Below the pieces are notes generated by a model. That model saw nothing but the letters and a program-made list of their open reading frames with translations, searched no databases and was not told the DNA's origin. A DNA stretch of 64,000 nt. Origin: Prevotella communis (lineage in GTDB: Bacteria; Bacteroidota; Bacteroidia; Bacteroidales; Bacteroidaceae). Below are positions 27,315 to 35,184 of the stretch, piece by piece. The translations under genes were made by a program, and so were the position numbers. Position 1 is the stretch's first letter. Each line of letters begins with the position of its first letter. The stretch lies in assembly GCF_022024175.1 (NCBI RefSeq), contig NZ_CP091794.1, positions 2,604,001 through 2,668,000 on the forward strand, given 5' to 3'.

Positions 27315-28387
27315 ATGGTAATCTCGCCACTGCCGTAACAACGGTGGTGGCGATTATCATAAATGACACAGAACTGACCTGGTGCCACACCGTGGATACG
27401 GTCCTGAGAATGCACCATATAACGACCATCACCCAAAGCCTCCAGCGTGGCGGGATGATATTCAGGTGTATGACGAATCTTAAATGTAATCTCACGTTCC
27501 GGCATCTCTCCGTTGATGCTATGGAATCCATGAATAGGGAAATCCTGTTTGTAGGCCGTGTCGGGATCATAGCCATGAGACACATAGAGGATATTCTTTT
27601 CAATATCCTTCTTAACGATGAACCAAGGACCACCGCCAAAACCTAAGCCTTTACGCTGACCAATGGTATAAAACCAATGTCCATTATGCTGGCCAATGCG
27701 TTTCCCCGTTTCCAGTTCCAGCACATCCCCTTTCTGTTCACCCACGTACATTTTGATATAGTCCGTGTAGTTAATCTTTCCCAGGAAACAAATGCCCTGT
27801 GAGTCTTTACGCTTGGCATTCACCAGATGTTCGCGCTCAGCAATCTGGCGCACCTCATCCTTCACGTAATGTCCTATCGGAAAGATAGCCTTCTGTAACT
27901 GCCAGTCAAAAATCTGAGCCAGGAAATCAGTCTGATCCTTCACCGAATCCGGACTCGTTACCAGCCATTTCAGTCCGTCAACGACCTCCGTCTGTGCATA
28001 ATGCCCCGTTGCTATCAGGTCATAGTCATGTCCACGTTTCTCATGGAAGGCGCCGAATTTTATCAGTCTGTTGCACATCACGTCTGGATTAGGCGTCAGT
28101 CCTGCCTTCACCTTGTCCATCGTATATTTCGTCACCTGGTCCCAGTATTCGTGATGGCAGTCCACAACCTCTAACTTACAGCCGTACTTATGGGCCACAG
28201 CCGTTGCCATCTCCAGATCTTCCTCCATCGAGCAGTCCCATTCGTCCTTCTCGTCAGAGCCAATCTTGATATAGAAGCAGTCTGGATGCAGTCCTAGCTG
28301 TGCAAACTCATACACCACCACACTACTGTCAACGCCTCCTGACAGTAGCACAGCAATGCGCTTACCTTCCAATTCATTTCTATTCAT
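27311..28387 (-). CDS. mnmA: tRNA-specific 2-thiouridylase
   Basis: Thiolates U34 of Lys, Glu and Gln tRNAs. 358 residues. The PP-loop LLSGGVDSSVV (14-24) binds ATP, C105 in MCNRLIKFG is the first catalytic cysteine, and C200 in DSQGICFLGK is the second. Both cysteines are present, so it should be active. The promoter TACCTTTG (28400-28393) leaves only five bases before the ATG, so the mRNA is probably leaderless. Confidence 0.96.
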   Translation of the reverse strand: MNRNELEGKRIAVLLSGGVDSSVVVYEFAQLGLHPDCFYIKIGSDEKDEWDCSMEEDLEMATAVAHKYGCKLEVVDCHHEYWDQVTKYTMDKVKAGLTPNPDVMCNRLIKFGAFHEKRGHDYDLIATGHYAQTEVVDGLKWLVTSPDSVKDQTDFLAQIFDWQLQKAIFPIGHYVKDEVRQIAEREHLVNAKRKDSQGICFLGKINYTDYIKMYVGEQKGDVLELETGKRIGQHNGHWFYTIGQRKGLGFGGGPWFIVKKDIEKNILYVSHGYDPDTAYKQDFPIHGFHSINGEMPEREITFKIRHTPEYHPATLEALGDGRYMVHSQDRIHGVAPGQFCVIYDNRHHRCYGSGEITI

Positions 28388-28392
28388 GGGTG

Positions 28393-28400
28393 CAAAGGTA
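28393..28400 (-). promoter_or_regulatory. -7 element of mnmA, leaderless arrangement
   Basis: TACCTTTG on the minus strand. The final G (28393) is followed after five bases by the ATG (28387), where transcription itself would be expected to begin. Confidence 0.65.
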
Positions 28401-28439
28401 TGAACTTTTTCTTACCCATCCAAATGCTTATGCAAAAAG

Positions 28440-28471
28440 TTTGGTAGATTAAGGAAATGTTTGTACCTTTG
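28440..28471 (+). promoter_or_regulatory. Promoter of the aldose 1-epimerase-like gene
   Basis: TTTG (28440-28443), 20 bases, TACCTTTG (28464-28471), 32 bases before the ATG at 28504. Divergent from mnmA. Confidence 0.75.
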
Positions 28472-28503
28472 CGCTCACAACAATCTAAAAGTATCTAACG
28501 ATT

Positions 28504-29370
28504 ATGGAAACAATTCAAAACGAACTACTCACCGTAGAGGTGTCGGCTATGGGTGCCGAATTACAGAGCATTAAAGACAGTGACGGACGTGAATATCTGT
28601 GGCAGGCTGGCGAGAAGTGGCCACGCCGCTCTCCTATCCTATTCCCCATCGTATGCAGCGTCAATAATGATACCTACCGTGTAGATGGCAAGGAGTATCA
28701 CCTGCCACGTCACGGTTTTGCACGCGACACCGAGTTCAAGCTCATCGCACAGGGACCAGACCGTGTGACCTACGCCCTCCACGAGAGCGAGGAGACACTG
28801 AAGGTTTATCCTTACTGTTTTAACCTTGCCGTGACCTATAAGTTGGAAGGCAACAAAATACACGTTATCTGGCACGTGGAGAATACCGACAAGCGTGATA
28901 TCCACTTCCAGATTGGCGGTCACCCCGCTTTTCTGGCTCCTGGTTGTAAGGAAGACGAGCCCCTGAAGGGCGTCATCGTATTTGATAATAAAGAACAGAT
29001 GCAGAACCTGAAGAGCTATATCGACGGTTCTCACGAACTGACCGAGATAGAGGCTGAGACCAAGGACGGTATGCTGGCAATCAACGACGAGACCTTTGCC
29101 GATGACAGCGTAAAGTTCCACAAGAGCCAGACCTCACAGGCCATACTGCTCAACCCAGACGGCACACCTGCCGTGACACTCGACTACCGTTGTCCGGTTA
29201 TCGCCTTCTGGAGTCCTTACAAGAAGCAGGCGCCCTTTATCTGTATCGAGCCATGGTACGGTCTGGGCGACCATCGCGGCTACGACGGCGAGTTCAAGGA
29301 TAAGCCCTACATGAACCACCTGCAGCCCGGTGCCTCGTTCATGAGTGAATACACCATTACCATCGGATAA
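28504..29370 (+). CDS. Aldose 1-epimerase family protein
   Basis: 288 residues, galactose-mutarotase-like beta-sandwich. N-terminal VSAMGAELQSIKDSDGREYLW, central FQIGGHPAFLAPG with the histidine expected at the active site, and C-terminal CIEPWYGLGDHRGY with the glutamate. Relatives interconvert alpha and beta anomers of hexoses or hexose-6-phosphates; the exact sugar is unknown. Monocistronic, with a promoter and a strong terminator hairpin. Confidence 0.9.
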   Translation: METIQNELLTVEVSAMGAELQSIKDSDGREYLWQAGEKWPRRSPILFPIVCSVNNDTYRVDGKEYHLPRHGFARDTEFKLIAQGPDRVTYALHESEETLKVYPYCFNLAVTYKLEGNKIHVIWHVENTDKRDIHFQIGGHPAFLAPGCKEDEPLKGVIVFDNKEQMQNLKSYIDGSHELTEIEAETKDGMLAINDETFADDSVKFHKSQTSQAILLNPDGTPAVTLDYRCPVIAFWSPYKKQAPFICIEPWYGLGDHRGYDGEFKDKPYMNHLQPGASFMSEYTITIG

Positions 29371-29390
29371 ATTCAAAAAAAAATCAACAA

Positions 29391-29425
29391 TAAAGGAAGG
29401 CCGAATCATCAGCCTTCCTTTATTC
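29391..29425. terminator. Intrinsic terminator between the epimerase and lipoprotein genes
   Basis: Perfect 11-bp stem TAAAGGAAGGC / GCCTTCCTTTA (29391-29401 / 29412-29422) with a 10-base loop. The plus side is followed by TTCTTTCTG. The minus side is followed by a long T-run (29375-29384 complement). It serves both convergent genes. Confidence 0.8.
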
Positions 29426-29431
29426 TTTCTG

Positions 29432-30649
29432 TTATTCTATCTGTTTTCCATTCGTTGTAGTCACCGTGCCGTTGTGATAGATGCCGTTGGGCAACCAGCG
29501 GATGGTGTCGTTGTGGATTTCCTTGATTTCCATCCACTCACGCGGAATCATAAAGTGCTCATTTCTGACGTTCAGGAAGAGAATCTTGAGACTCTTGTCA
29601 AACACATTTCCAACTTGCACCCGGAATAACCCCTGAACATGGGACGCATGTCCTGAACCCCGGTTGTTATTGATGGATAGGCCCATCAATGCCCCATGAT
29701 AAGTGTGAATATCAGCCAGTTTGAAATCGTGGTAGAAATTCAGTTCCATATACGGTGCATAGTGTGTCTTCATGAAGTCCAGCAATGCCGCGCGCAAATC
29801 TCTTAGGAGTGCCACCTTTTGCTCTCCGTTGAGCGGCAGTTCATAGAGCACGCCATCCAGTTGAGCCACCTGTTCCTTCTTCAATCGCCAGTTGAACGAA
29901 ACCGTAGGGACATCAAAGCCCTTGCCATCATCCGAGAGGTATTTCACCGGCTCTGCTTTCATGCCCTTGATGTTTGAGATACGCTCCAGGAAAATCTGCT
30001 TAATCTCATCTTCGTTGGTCAGTTTTTTGCCAGGATACTTTTCTTCTTTGTGATACGTCACCAAATCCATAATATCTTGACCTTTCTTCGTGGCCTGGGA
30101 CACACGATTAAAAGTCAGGAACTCTGGGTAACACTTGAAATTCTCCTTGAAGTCCGTACCCTGAAAGACCTCAGGCAACGTGTCTTCCAGTTCCTTGGGT
30201 GCAATGATATATTCCAGCGTGTCTGTATTCTTGCGATGCGTCTCGTATTCATAGAATTTTGCAGCCTTGGGGCGATACTTATCGCAGAGATACTTCATGC
30301 TATGGTCCACATAGTGCATGATGGCCGTCTCGCTCTCCAGAATGCTGTCGTTGATTGCTTTCTCTTCTGCCAGGAGACTGGCTACGGAGTCATTGATTTC
30401 CTCGGCGTCATGTATTTCCCTGGGATTGAAGCCACGTAAATCGTAGGTGTGGAACCAAAGCGTATAGTAACTGGTGGTAACGGAATCGTCGCTTGCTACC
30501 GTAGATTCCACAAGCTCCTCTAGGTCACTCAGACCATCCATAAACTCTTCGAAGGTCTCTGGCACAGGCTGTTCACTTACGTTCTGATTGTTTTTGCAGG
30601 CGCACAAGCCCATCAGCAGTACACCTGATAATATGATGATTTTCTTCAT
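29432..30649 (-). CDS. Putative lipoprotein, unknown function (sigma-factor operon)
   Basis: 405 residues. The start MKKIIILSGVLLMGLCAC has a lipobox-like end, followed by KNNQ, so it is probably lipid-anchored in the periplasm. The body is acidic and helical to about residue 150 and mixed after that (SGHASHVQGLFRVQVGNVFD). I do not recognise a family. It begins one base after the anti-sigma-like gene, so it is the third gene of an ECF operon and may be a target or modulator of that system. Confidence 0.8.
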   Translation of the reverse strand: MKKIIILSGVLLMGLCACKNNQNVSEQPVPETFEEFMDGLSDLEELVESTVASDDSVTTSYYTLWFHTYDLRGFNPREIHDAEEINDSVASLLAEEKAINDSILESETAIMHYVDHSMKYLCDKYRPKAAKFYEYETHRKNTDTLEYIIAPKELEDTLPEVFQGTDFKENFKCYPEFLTFNRVSQATKKGQDIMDLVTYHKEEKYPGKKLTNEDEIKQIFLERISNIKGMKAEPVKYLSDDGKGFDVPTVSFNWRLKKEQVAQLDGVLYELPLNGEQKVALLRDLRAALLDFMKTHYAPYMELNFYHDFKLADIHTYHGALMGLSINNNRGSGHASHVQGLFRVQVGNVFDKSLKILFLNVRNEHFMIPREWMEIKEIHNDTIRWLPNGIYHNGTVTTTNGKQIE

Positions 30650-30650
30650 T

Positions 30651-31037
30651 TTATTCTATCATTTTATAAGTCCTTAGATTTTCGATTTCCTCTTTAATCT
30701 GCTCACCCCGACTTTTCATTCTGTGCTCTATGACGTCAAACGACTCAAAGTCAGAGGTGCGCACATAAGCCGTCTGCTGGCAATCTGCCTGATAGGCTTT
30801 CACCAATCGGGCATGAAGCGCCGCATCACAAGAAGCCGTCTCTGGTGGCATGAAATAGAGCATCAGGAAGCCAGCCACACACGCTGCTGCTACCCAGGGC
30901 CATAGTCTGATGGTGTGATGCGGACACACCTCTTGGCGTGCCTTCGCCATCACATTCTGTTTCAGCGATTCCGATGCTTTGAACTCGCATTGCGGTTTCA
31001 GCATCTGCTCAATATCGTCAAAGTGCTCTGTATTCAT
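30651..31037 (-). CDS. Anti-sigma factor-like membrane protein
   Basis: 128 residues: a cytoplasmic N-terminal part (MNTEHFDDIEQMLKPQCEF), one membrane helix (WPWVAAACVAGFLMLYFM) and a short periplasmic tail. Size, topology and a 4-base ATGA overlap with the upstream ECF sigma gene make it the likely cognate anti-sigma factor, although no zinc-binding anti-sigma motif is seen. This role rests on context more than sequence. Confidence 0.7.
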   Translation of the reverse strand: MNTEHFDDIEQMLKPQCEFKASESLKQNVMAKARQEVCPHHTIRLWPWVAAACVAGFLMLYFMPPETASCDAALHARLVKAYQADCQQTAYVRTSDFESFDVIEHRMKSRGEQIKEEIENLRTYKMIE

Positions 31038-31543
31038 CTTTTTTCTCCTTTCTTCATCATCTGTTGAACATGCATGATAGCGTAGCGATAGCGCGACTTT
31101 GCCGTTGCTTCCGGGATATTCTGCAGTTCCGCTATTTGTTTGAACGTCAGGTCGTCATAACATTTCAGACGTACTATCTCCGATTGTTCCCTGGGCAAAG
31201 TATCCAGCAGTCGGTTCACCCTCAGGAACTCCTCATGAATCTGTTTGTCATGATCGCTCACCGCCACCTCCTTGGCTTGGTCGAGCAGTACAACATGCAG
31301 CGGTTTTCTGCGGAAGTAATCCGTGCAGGCATTACTGATGGCGCGGATAACGTACTGCTCCACATTGTCCACCCGCGTCTTTTCCCTCAACCTACGGAAG
31401 ACACCCAGCAGCACCTCTTGCACCACATCCTCTGCATCTTCCCTGATGCCGATACGCATATACGCGAAACGGAAGAGCCAGTCTTGCCGTTCTGTGACAA
31501 TCCGCTCCAATTCTGTGAGCAACTGTTCCGTTTCTTCGTTCAT
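31034..31543 (-). CDS. RNA polymerase ECF sigma-70 factor
   Basis: 169 residues from the ATG at 31543. Region 2: DWLFRFAYMRIGIREDAEDVVQEV, with the core-binding DAEDVVQEVLLGV. Region 4: LPREQSEIVRLKCYDDLTFKQIAELQNIPEATAKSR, a helix-turn-helix for -35 recognition. A longer frame to 31654 is rejected because the promoter TACCTTTG (31579-31572) lies within it and just upstream of this ATG. Coupled to the anti-sigma-like gene by overlap. Confidence 0.93.
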   Translation of the reverse strand: MNEETEQLLTELERIVTERQDWLFRFAYMRIGIREDAEDVVQEVLLGVFRRLREKTRVDNVEQYVIRAISNACTDYFRRKPLHVVLLDQAKEVAVSDHDKQIHEEFLRVNRLLDTLPREQSEIVRLKCYDDLTFKQIAELQNIPEATAKSRYRYAIMHVQQMMKKGEKR

Positions 31544-31571
31544 CGTTTTGAGGTTTTTACTTATTAAGACG

Positions 31572-31579
31572 CAAAGGTA
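31572..31579 (-). promoter_or_regulatory. -7 element of the ECF sigma operon
   Basis: TACCTTTG on the minus strand, about 28 bases before the ATG at 31543; it decides the start of the sigma gene. Confidence 0.65.
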
Positions 31580-31623
31580 AGAAAAAAGATTTAATGAATC
31601 ACACTTTTTTTCAATCATCATAA

Positions 31624-31668
31624 AAAAACGGATGCCCTTCTGTGTTGAAAGCATCCGTTTTTGTTTTT
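31624..31668. terminator. Bidirectional terminator after the S9 peptidase remnant
   Basis: 12-bp stem AAAAACGGATGC / GCATCCGTTTTT (31624-31635 / 31651-31662) with T-tracts on both strands. In minus-strand direction it follows directly after the stop of the peptidase remnant. Confidence 0.8.
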
Positions 31669-31816
31669 ACAGGTTCTTCTTAGGATAGAGGGAATCCCAC
31701 CATGAGGCATCGTCCTTCAACCACTTCGGTCCTGACGGAAAACCCAACGACTGGGGATCCAAGATTGGTATCCTGTTTCCCTGCGGCGTCACCTCACTCA
31801 CAGGCTTAGTCCTCAT
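31667..31816 (-). pseudogene. Remnant of an S9 peptidase 3' end
   Basis: A 49-codon minus-strand frame ends WLKDDASWWDSLYPKKNL and stops at 31667. The intact S9 peptidase at 35185-37650 ends WLKDDPTWWDALYPKKHL. Over 54 aligned bases (31670-31723 against 35188-35241) 46 are identical. Nothing upstream of about 31730 resembles the peptidase, so only the very 3' end and its terminator survive. The rest was lost or replaced. Confidence 0.75.
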
Positions 31817-32102
31817 GATAATAGCCTATTTTCCGCATAAGGTGAACATCCCCGTAACGGTTTCCACACCTCAGCAGTGGACTTTAGTGGTGCGCATGAC
31901 CAGATGCATGGGCCTCATGATGTTGGTTCTCACCTTCACCATCGGCTACACCTCCCTGGTTAGCGCCTTGAATGGCGGAGCCACCCCCGTTCTCATCCTA
32001 TCTACCGTAGGTGCGCTCTTCGCCATCATCATCGTGTTCTGCGTTCTGATTCACAGGGCGAAATTGCCTGACGGAATCGACGGAATCAACGAAACAAGGT
32101 AA
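31815..32102 (+). CDS. Small two-helix membrane protein, possibly truncated
   Basis: 95 residues with two hydrophobic segments (MTRCMGLMMLVLTFTIGYTS and VLILSTVGALFAIIIVFCVL). Its ATG (31815) overlaps the first codon of the opposing peptidase remnant, so it may be the 3' part of a longer gene cut at that junction. No promoter or family was recognised. A good terminator follows at 32139-32204, which argues that it is or was a transcribed gene. Confidence 0.45.
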   Translation: MIIAYFPHKVNIPVTVSTPQQWTLVVRMTRCMGLMMLVLTFTIGYTSLVSALNGGATPVLILSTVGALFAIIIVFCVLIHRAKLPDGIDGINETR

Positions 32103-32138
32103 GACACTATCTATCAGCGAGATAAGTGCAGAGTATTA

Positions 32139-32204
32139 AAAATGCTCCGCAGTCCTTGGCCCATGTACAGGGCATTTCCAAGAACTTGCGGAGCATTTTT
32201 TTTA
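32139..32204 (+). terminator. Intrinsic terminator after the two-helix membrane protein
   Basis: Long imperfect hairpin: AAAAATGCTCCGCA (32139-32152) pairs with TGCGGAGCATTTTT (32188-32201). An inner continuation CTTGG / CCAAG extends the stem, and T-run 32197-32204 follows. Confidence 0.8.
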
Positions 32205-32264
32205 AGAAATTCAGGATTTCTGTGAGGTATTCATTGTTGTTTTACAGAAAAAACGAGATGAATA

Positions 32265-32296
32265 TTTGGTTGTATGTGGGATTGATTGTAATTTTG
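32265..32296 (+). promoter_or_regulatory. Promoter of the 462-residue membrane protein gene
   Basis: TTTG (32265-32268), 20 bases, TAATTTTG (32289-32296), 51 bases before the ATG at 32348. Confidence 0.65.
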
Positions 32297-32347
32297 CAGA
32301 AAATTTAGAATAGTATGGCTCGAAAGATTATCGTGGAGATGTAAATC

Positions 32348-33736
32348 ATGAGGAAAGAAGAAATTATATCGTTAGTATTAATCATAGCAGCCGTAGTCGT
32401 ACTGATTATTGGGCTTCAGATGGACTATGGCAGTGCTCGAAAATGGATGACAATACTTTCTTTTGTCTTGCTGGCACTGTCCTTGAATCCAAAATCGTTT
32501 TGGAAGAAAAAGAAAACCCAAATGGTTGAAGAGCCCGATGAGACGGAAGAAGATGAAGCGGAATACATAGAACTTCCCTCCGAAGTCCTCGTTGATAAGA
32601 AAGCCGTGAATCGTTCGGAAACCTATCTCACTTTTCAGGATAAGTTGTCAGATGTCTATTACTACATTCATTATGTTGACGGAGAGGCGTATGAAACCTA
32701 TGCCAGCGAAATAGGATATCTCGTAAGAATTGATTACGATGAGTTAGATGATTCATACCAGACGATTGACGGTCTGTTTGAAGCCGTCGAGGCTGACGAG
32801 GTCTATGACAGTATCTATACTTTCTCGGCTGAGGACTTCATCTATATCAGAAAACGCTATCAGGACTGGAAAGTTTCATTAAGTCAGACAAGCAATGATG
32901 AGCCAGAACAGTCAGAGCCTGTCAACAGAGTTGGTAGGGCTGTGGCATACATCATGGTGGTTTCTATCTTCGCGTTTGTTTTGCTCGCCATTTCTCGGTT
33001 GTCATTTATATCTGAGGTGGATGGCGGAAATTATATCCTCATATTCATCATTTTAGGTGTTGTGTCGTTGTTAGCATTCTGGCAATCATTAAGGCCAGAC
33101 GAATGGCTGAAATATAGAATCAAATGGCTGTCGGATAATGAAGAGCAGAAAATAGATGTCTTTGGTGGTGGAAAAGTCAAGACGTATTGGTCTATGGATC
33201 ATGACAATCTAATCCAATATGAATATCGCCCAAAGCAAAAGCAGCTTGTCATCACCAAGACCATTCAGATTCCTCTGGACGATGTCAAAGAGGAGTTTGA
33301 CAGGCGGCAGGAGGCATGCAAGGAATTTGCAGCCACCCACCCCTTCATTGAATTCTATGATGTCCCTTTCTTTGATTGGCTTGGCACATTCTCCTTTTCT
33401 TTCACAATTCCCAAGTCGAAGGCTACGAAGGCTGCGATGAAGGAACTGCAAGAATGGCTGTCGCAGCCCCTCTTTGACTCATCGAATGTCTGCGGATATT
33501 TCAAGTACAACGAGTATGGGGGCACGTTCTTCATCAAATATCAGAATTGCCACCTCACCCTGCTTGTCTTTGTACGCGAAGACGGCACGCAAGAGGTCTT
33601 TGACCCTAACGTCAATACCCTCAGCGATGAGACGTTGTCAGATGAAATCAAGGATTTCTACGTTGATTTCGAGGAATTCTATTGCTGGAGAATAAAAGAG
33701 GAGCATAGGATAGATGCCAGCGAGTGGCCGATCTGA
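32348..33736 (+). CDS. Membrane protein of unknown function
   Basis: 462 residues. Two N-terminal hydrophobic helices (IISLVLIIAAVVVLIIGL, WMTILSFVLLALSL) precede an acidic cytoplasmic-like stretch (EEPDETEEDEAEYIELP). Two more helices follow (YIMVVSIFAFVLLAISRL, YILIFIILGVVSLLAFW), then a soluble C-terminal domain of about 200 residues. I do not recognise the family. The gene sits in the accessory patch and is followed, within a few bases, by the Y1 transposase-like gene. Confidence 0.7.
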   Translation: MRKEEIISLVLIIAAVVVLIIGLQMDYGSARKWMTILSFVLLALSLNPKSFWKKKKTQMVEEPDETEEDEAEYIELPSEVLVDKKAVNRSETYLTFQDKLSDVYYYIHYVDGEAYETYASEIGYLVRIDYDELDDSYQTIDGLFEAVEADEVYDSIYTFSAEDFIYIRKRYQDWKVSLSQTSNDEPEQSEPVNRVGRAVAYIMVVSIFAFVLLAISRLSFISEVDGGNYILIFIILGVVSLLAFWQSLRPDEWLKYRIKWLSDNEEQKIDVFGGGKVKTYWSMDHDNLIQYEYRPKQKQLVITKTIQIPLDDVKEEFDRRQEACKEFAATHPFIEFYDVPFFDWLGTFSFSFTIPKSKATKAAMKELQEWLSQPLFDSSNVCGYFKYNEYGGTFFIKYQNCHLTLLVFVREDGTQEVFDPNVNTLSDETLSDEIKDFYVDFEEFYCWRIKEEHRIDASEWPI

Positions 33737-33741
33737 TAATC

Positions 33742-34761
33742 ATGGACAGAGCAACGTTTGAAAGTCAGAAAGCATTTGCTGGAGAGAAGAAACCATCAAT
33801 GCAACGGCGCTGTGTGGACAACGACTACACGGCACGGAGGATGTATATGGTGACGATGGTGACTGAGGAGCGGAAGCCGCTTTTTGGCAAGGTGGTGGGA
33901 CGTAGCGAGGCTGTGGAACCGTCGGCCGATGCACCACATATAGAGCTTTCGACGTTAGGGCAGGCCATAGAACATATTTGGCTGACGATGGGAAACTATC
34001 ATCCTGAGGTGAAGGTGATAGCTCTTCAGATGATGCCCGACCATCTGCATGCTGTCCTTTTTGTAAAGGCTCAGATGGCGAAGCCCTTGGGGAAGGTGCT
34101 GTTAGGCGTTAAGCAGGCTTGCAACCAGGCATTCCGCGAGTTGATGCCTGTACAGTTTGTTGCTGTGGCACAGCAACACGCACAACAAGCACGGAGCAAC
34201 GGCCTGCTCTTTGCAAAGGGCTTCAACGACCAAATCCTGATGAGGGAAGGACAGCTGGAGCGATGGCTCAACTACCTGAAGGACAACCCAAGGCGCCTGC
34301 TGATGAAACGCGAGAACCCAGACCTCTTCCGTGTACAGAGAGGCTTGACATACGCAGGGCTTAGTTTTTCAGCCATCGGCAACCGCTTCTTGTTGGAACG
34401 CCCAGTGAAGCTGCAAGTGCAATGCTCAAGAAAAATCACGGAGGCCGACCTGCAGGCTAAACTCACAGAGTGTCTGAGAGCAGCCCGTCTGGGAGCCGTG
34501 CTTGTATCACCAGCTATCTCGCAAGGCGAAAAGACCATTATGCGAGCCGCCTTTGAAGAAGGACTCCCCCTGATTTACCTGCAAGAGAATGGCTTTACGG
34601 ATTTGGCAAAGCCAGGCGGAAAGCGCATGGAGGCTTGCGCCAAAGGTCAACTACTGATTCTTGCCCCATGGGAGCATCATAACGAAAAACTAACCATCAA
34701 GCGAAATCAATGTCTAGAACTGAATGAAATGACAAGGTGTATTTGTACGGACATAAAATAA
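33742..34761 (+). CDS. Y1 (HUH) transposase-like protein with DprA-like C-terminal domain
   Basis: 339 residues from the ATG at 33742; a GTG at 33724 that overlaps the previous gene is also possible. The N-terminal half is an IS200/REP-associated Y1 nuclease. Its HUH motif is H101-x-H103 in MMPDHLHAVLFV, and its catalytic tyrosine is Y178 in LNYLKDNPRRL, the RAYT-type YxxxNP signature. The C-terminal part (about 235-335) looks like a DprA/Smf Rossmann fold: VLVSPAISQGEKTIMRAAF, GQLLILAP and KRNQCLELNEMTRC. Catalytic residues look intact. No flanking terminal repeats were found, which suggests a single-copy domesticated protein rather than a mobile IS. Confidence 0.75.
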   Translation: MDRATFESQKAFAGEKKPSMQRRCVDNDYTARRMYMVTMVTEERKPLFGKVVGRSEAVEPSADAPHIELSTLGQAIEHIWLTMGNYHPEVKVIALQMMPDHLHAVLFVKAQMAKPLGKVLLGVKQACNQAFRELMPVQFVAVAQQHAQQARSNGLLFAKGFNDQILMREGQLERWLNYLKDNPRRLLMKRENPDLFRVQRGLTYAGLSFSAIGNRFLLERPVKLQVQCSRKITEADLQAKLTECLRAARLGAVLVSPAISQGEKTIMRAAFEEGLPLIYLQENGFTDLAKPGGKRMEACAKGQLLILAPWEHHNEKLTIKRNQCLELNEMTRCICTDIK

Positions 34762-34787
34762 AGGAAGGGACGCAAGATTTCCGTCAG

Positions 34788-35156
34788 CTAGCCCCTCACA
34801 CATAGCCCGATGACTATCAATGGCAGTACAACCCAAAGGAAAATCCATAGGCCAACGAAGCCCCACCTCCACGTTGCCTTACGATATTTGGTCTTGTCAA
34901 AATGCTTCCAAATAGCATCCTCCCGCTTATAAAAATAACAGCGCATGAGATAATCCATCAAGCCAGCACCTATTGCAAGGGCGATGAACCCTATAGATAT
35001 AAAAGAAGGATTAATCAGAGGCAGAATCAGAGACATACTTAGGAGAATGATCCAAAGAATGGGCATCATTATAAACTCCACGCCAAATCCTCCTGCATCT
35101 ACTGCATAATACAGGAAATCGAAAAAATTGATTTTTATCTTTTTCTTTTTACGCAT
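34788..35156 (-). CDS. Small membrane protein of unknown function
   Basis: 122 residues, with a lysine-rich start (MRKKKKIKINFF) and three to four hydrophobic helices (MMPILWIILLSMSLILPLI, ISIGFIALAIGAGLMDYL, WGFVGLWIFLWVVLPLIVIG). It lies 28 bases after the S9 peptidase stop on the same strand and could be cotranscribed. No family recognised. Confidence 0.6.
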   Translation of the reverse strand: MRKKKKIKINFFDFLYYAVDAGGFGVEFIMMPILWIILLSMSLILPLINPSFISIGFIALAIGAGLMDYLMRCYFYKREDAIWKHFDKTKYRKATWRWGFVGLWIFLWVVLPLIVIGLCVRG

Positions 35157-35184
35157 TTGTCCATCGTCAGTACAAGCGCCGTTC

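Noticed and set aside
31544..31654. N-terminal extension of the ECF sigma factor
   Set aside because: The extension contains the -7 promoter element and part of the upstream terminator; the sigma fold starts after the ATG at 31543.
32126..32308. 60-codon plus-strand frame after the two-helix membrane protein
   Set aside because: It is formed by a terminator hairpin and the promoter of the following gene.
33742..34761. Active IS200/IS605-type insertion sequence
   Set aside because: No terminal hairpins or TnpB partner were found next to the gene, and it sits tightly behind another gene.
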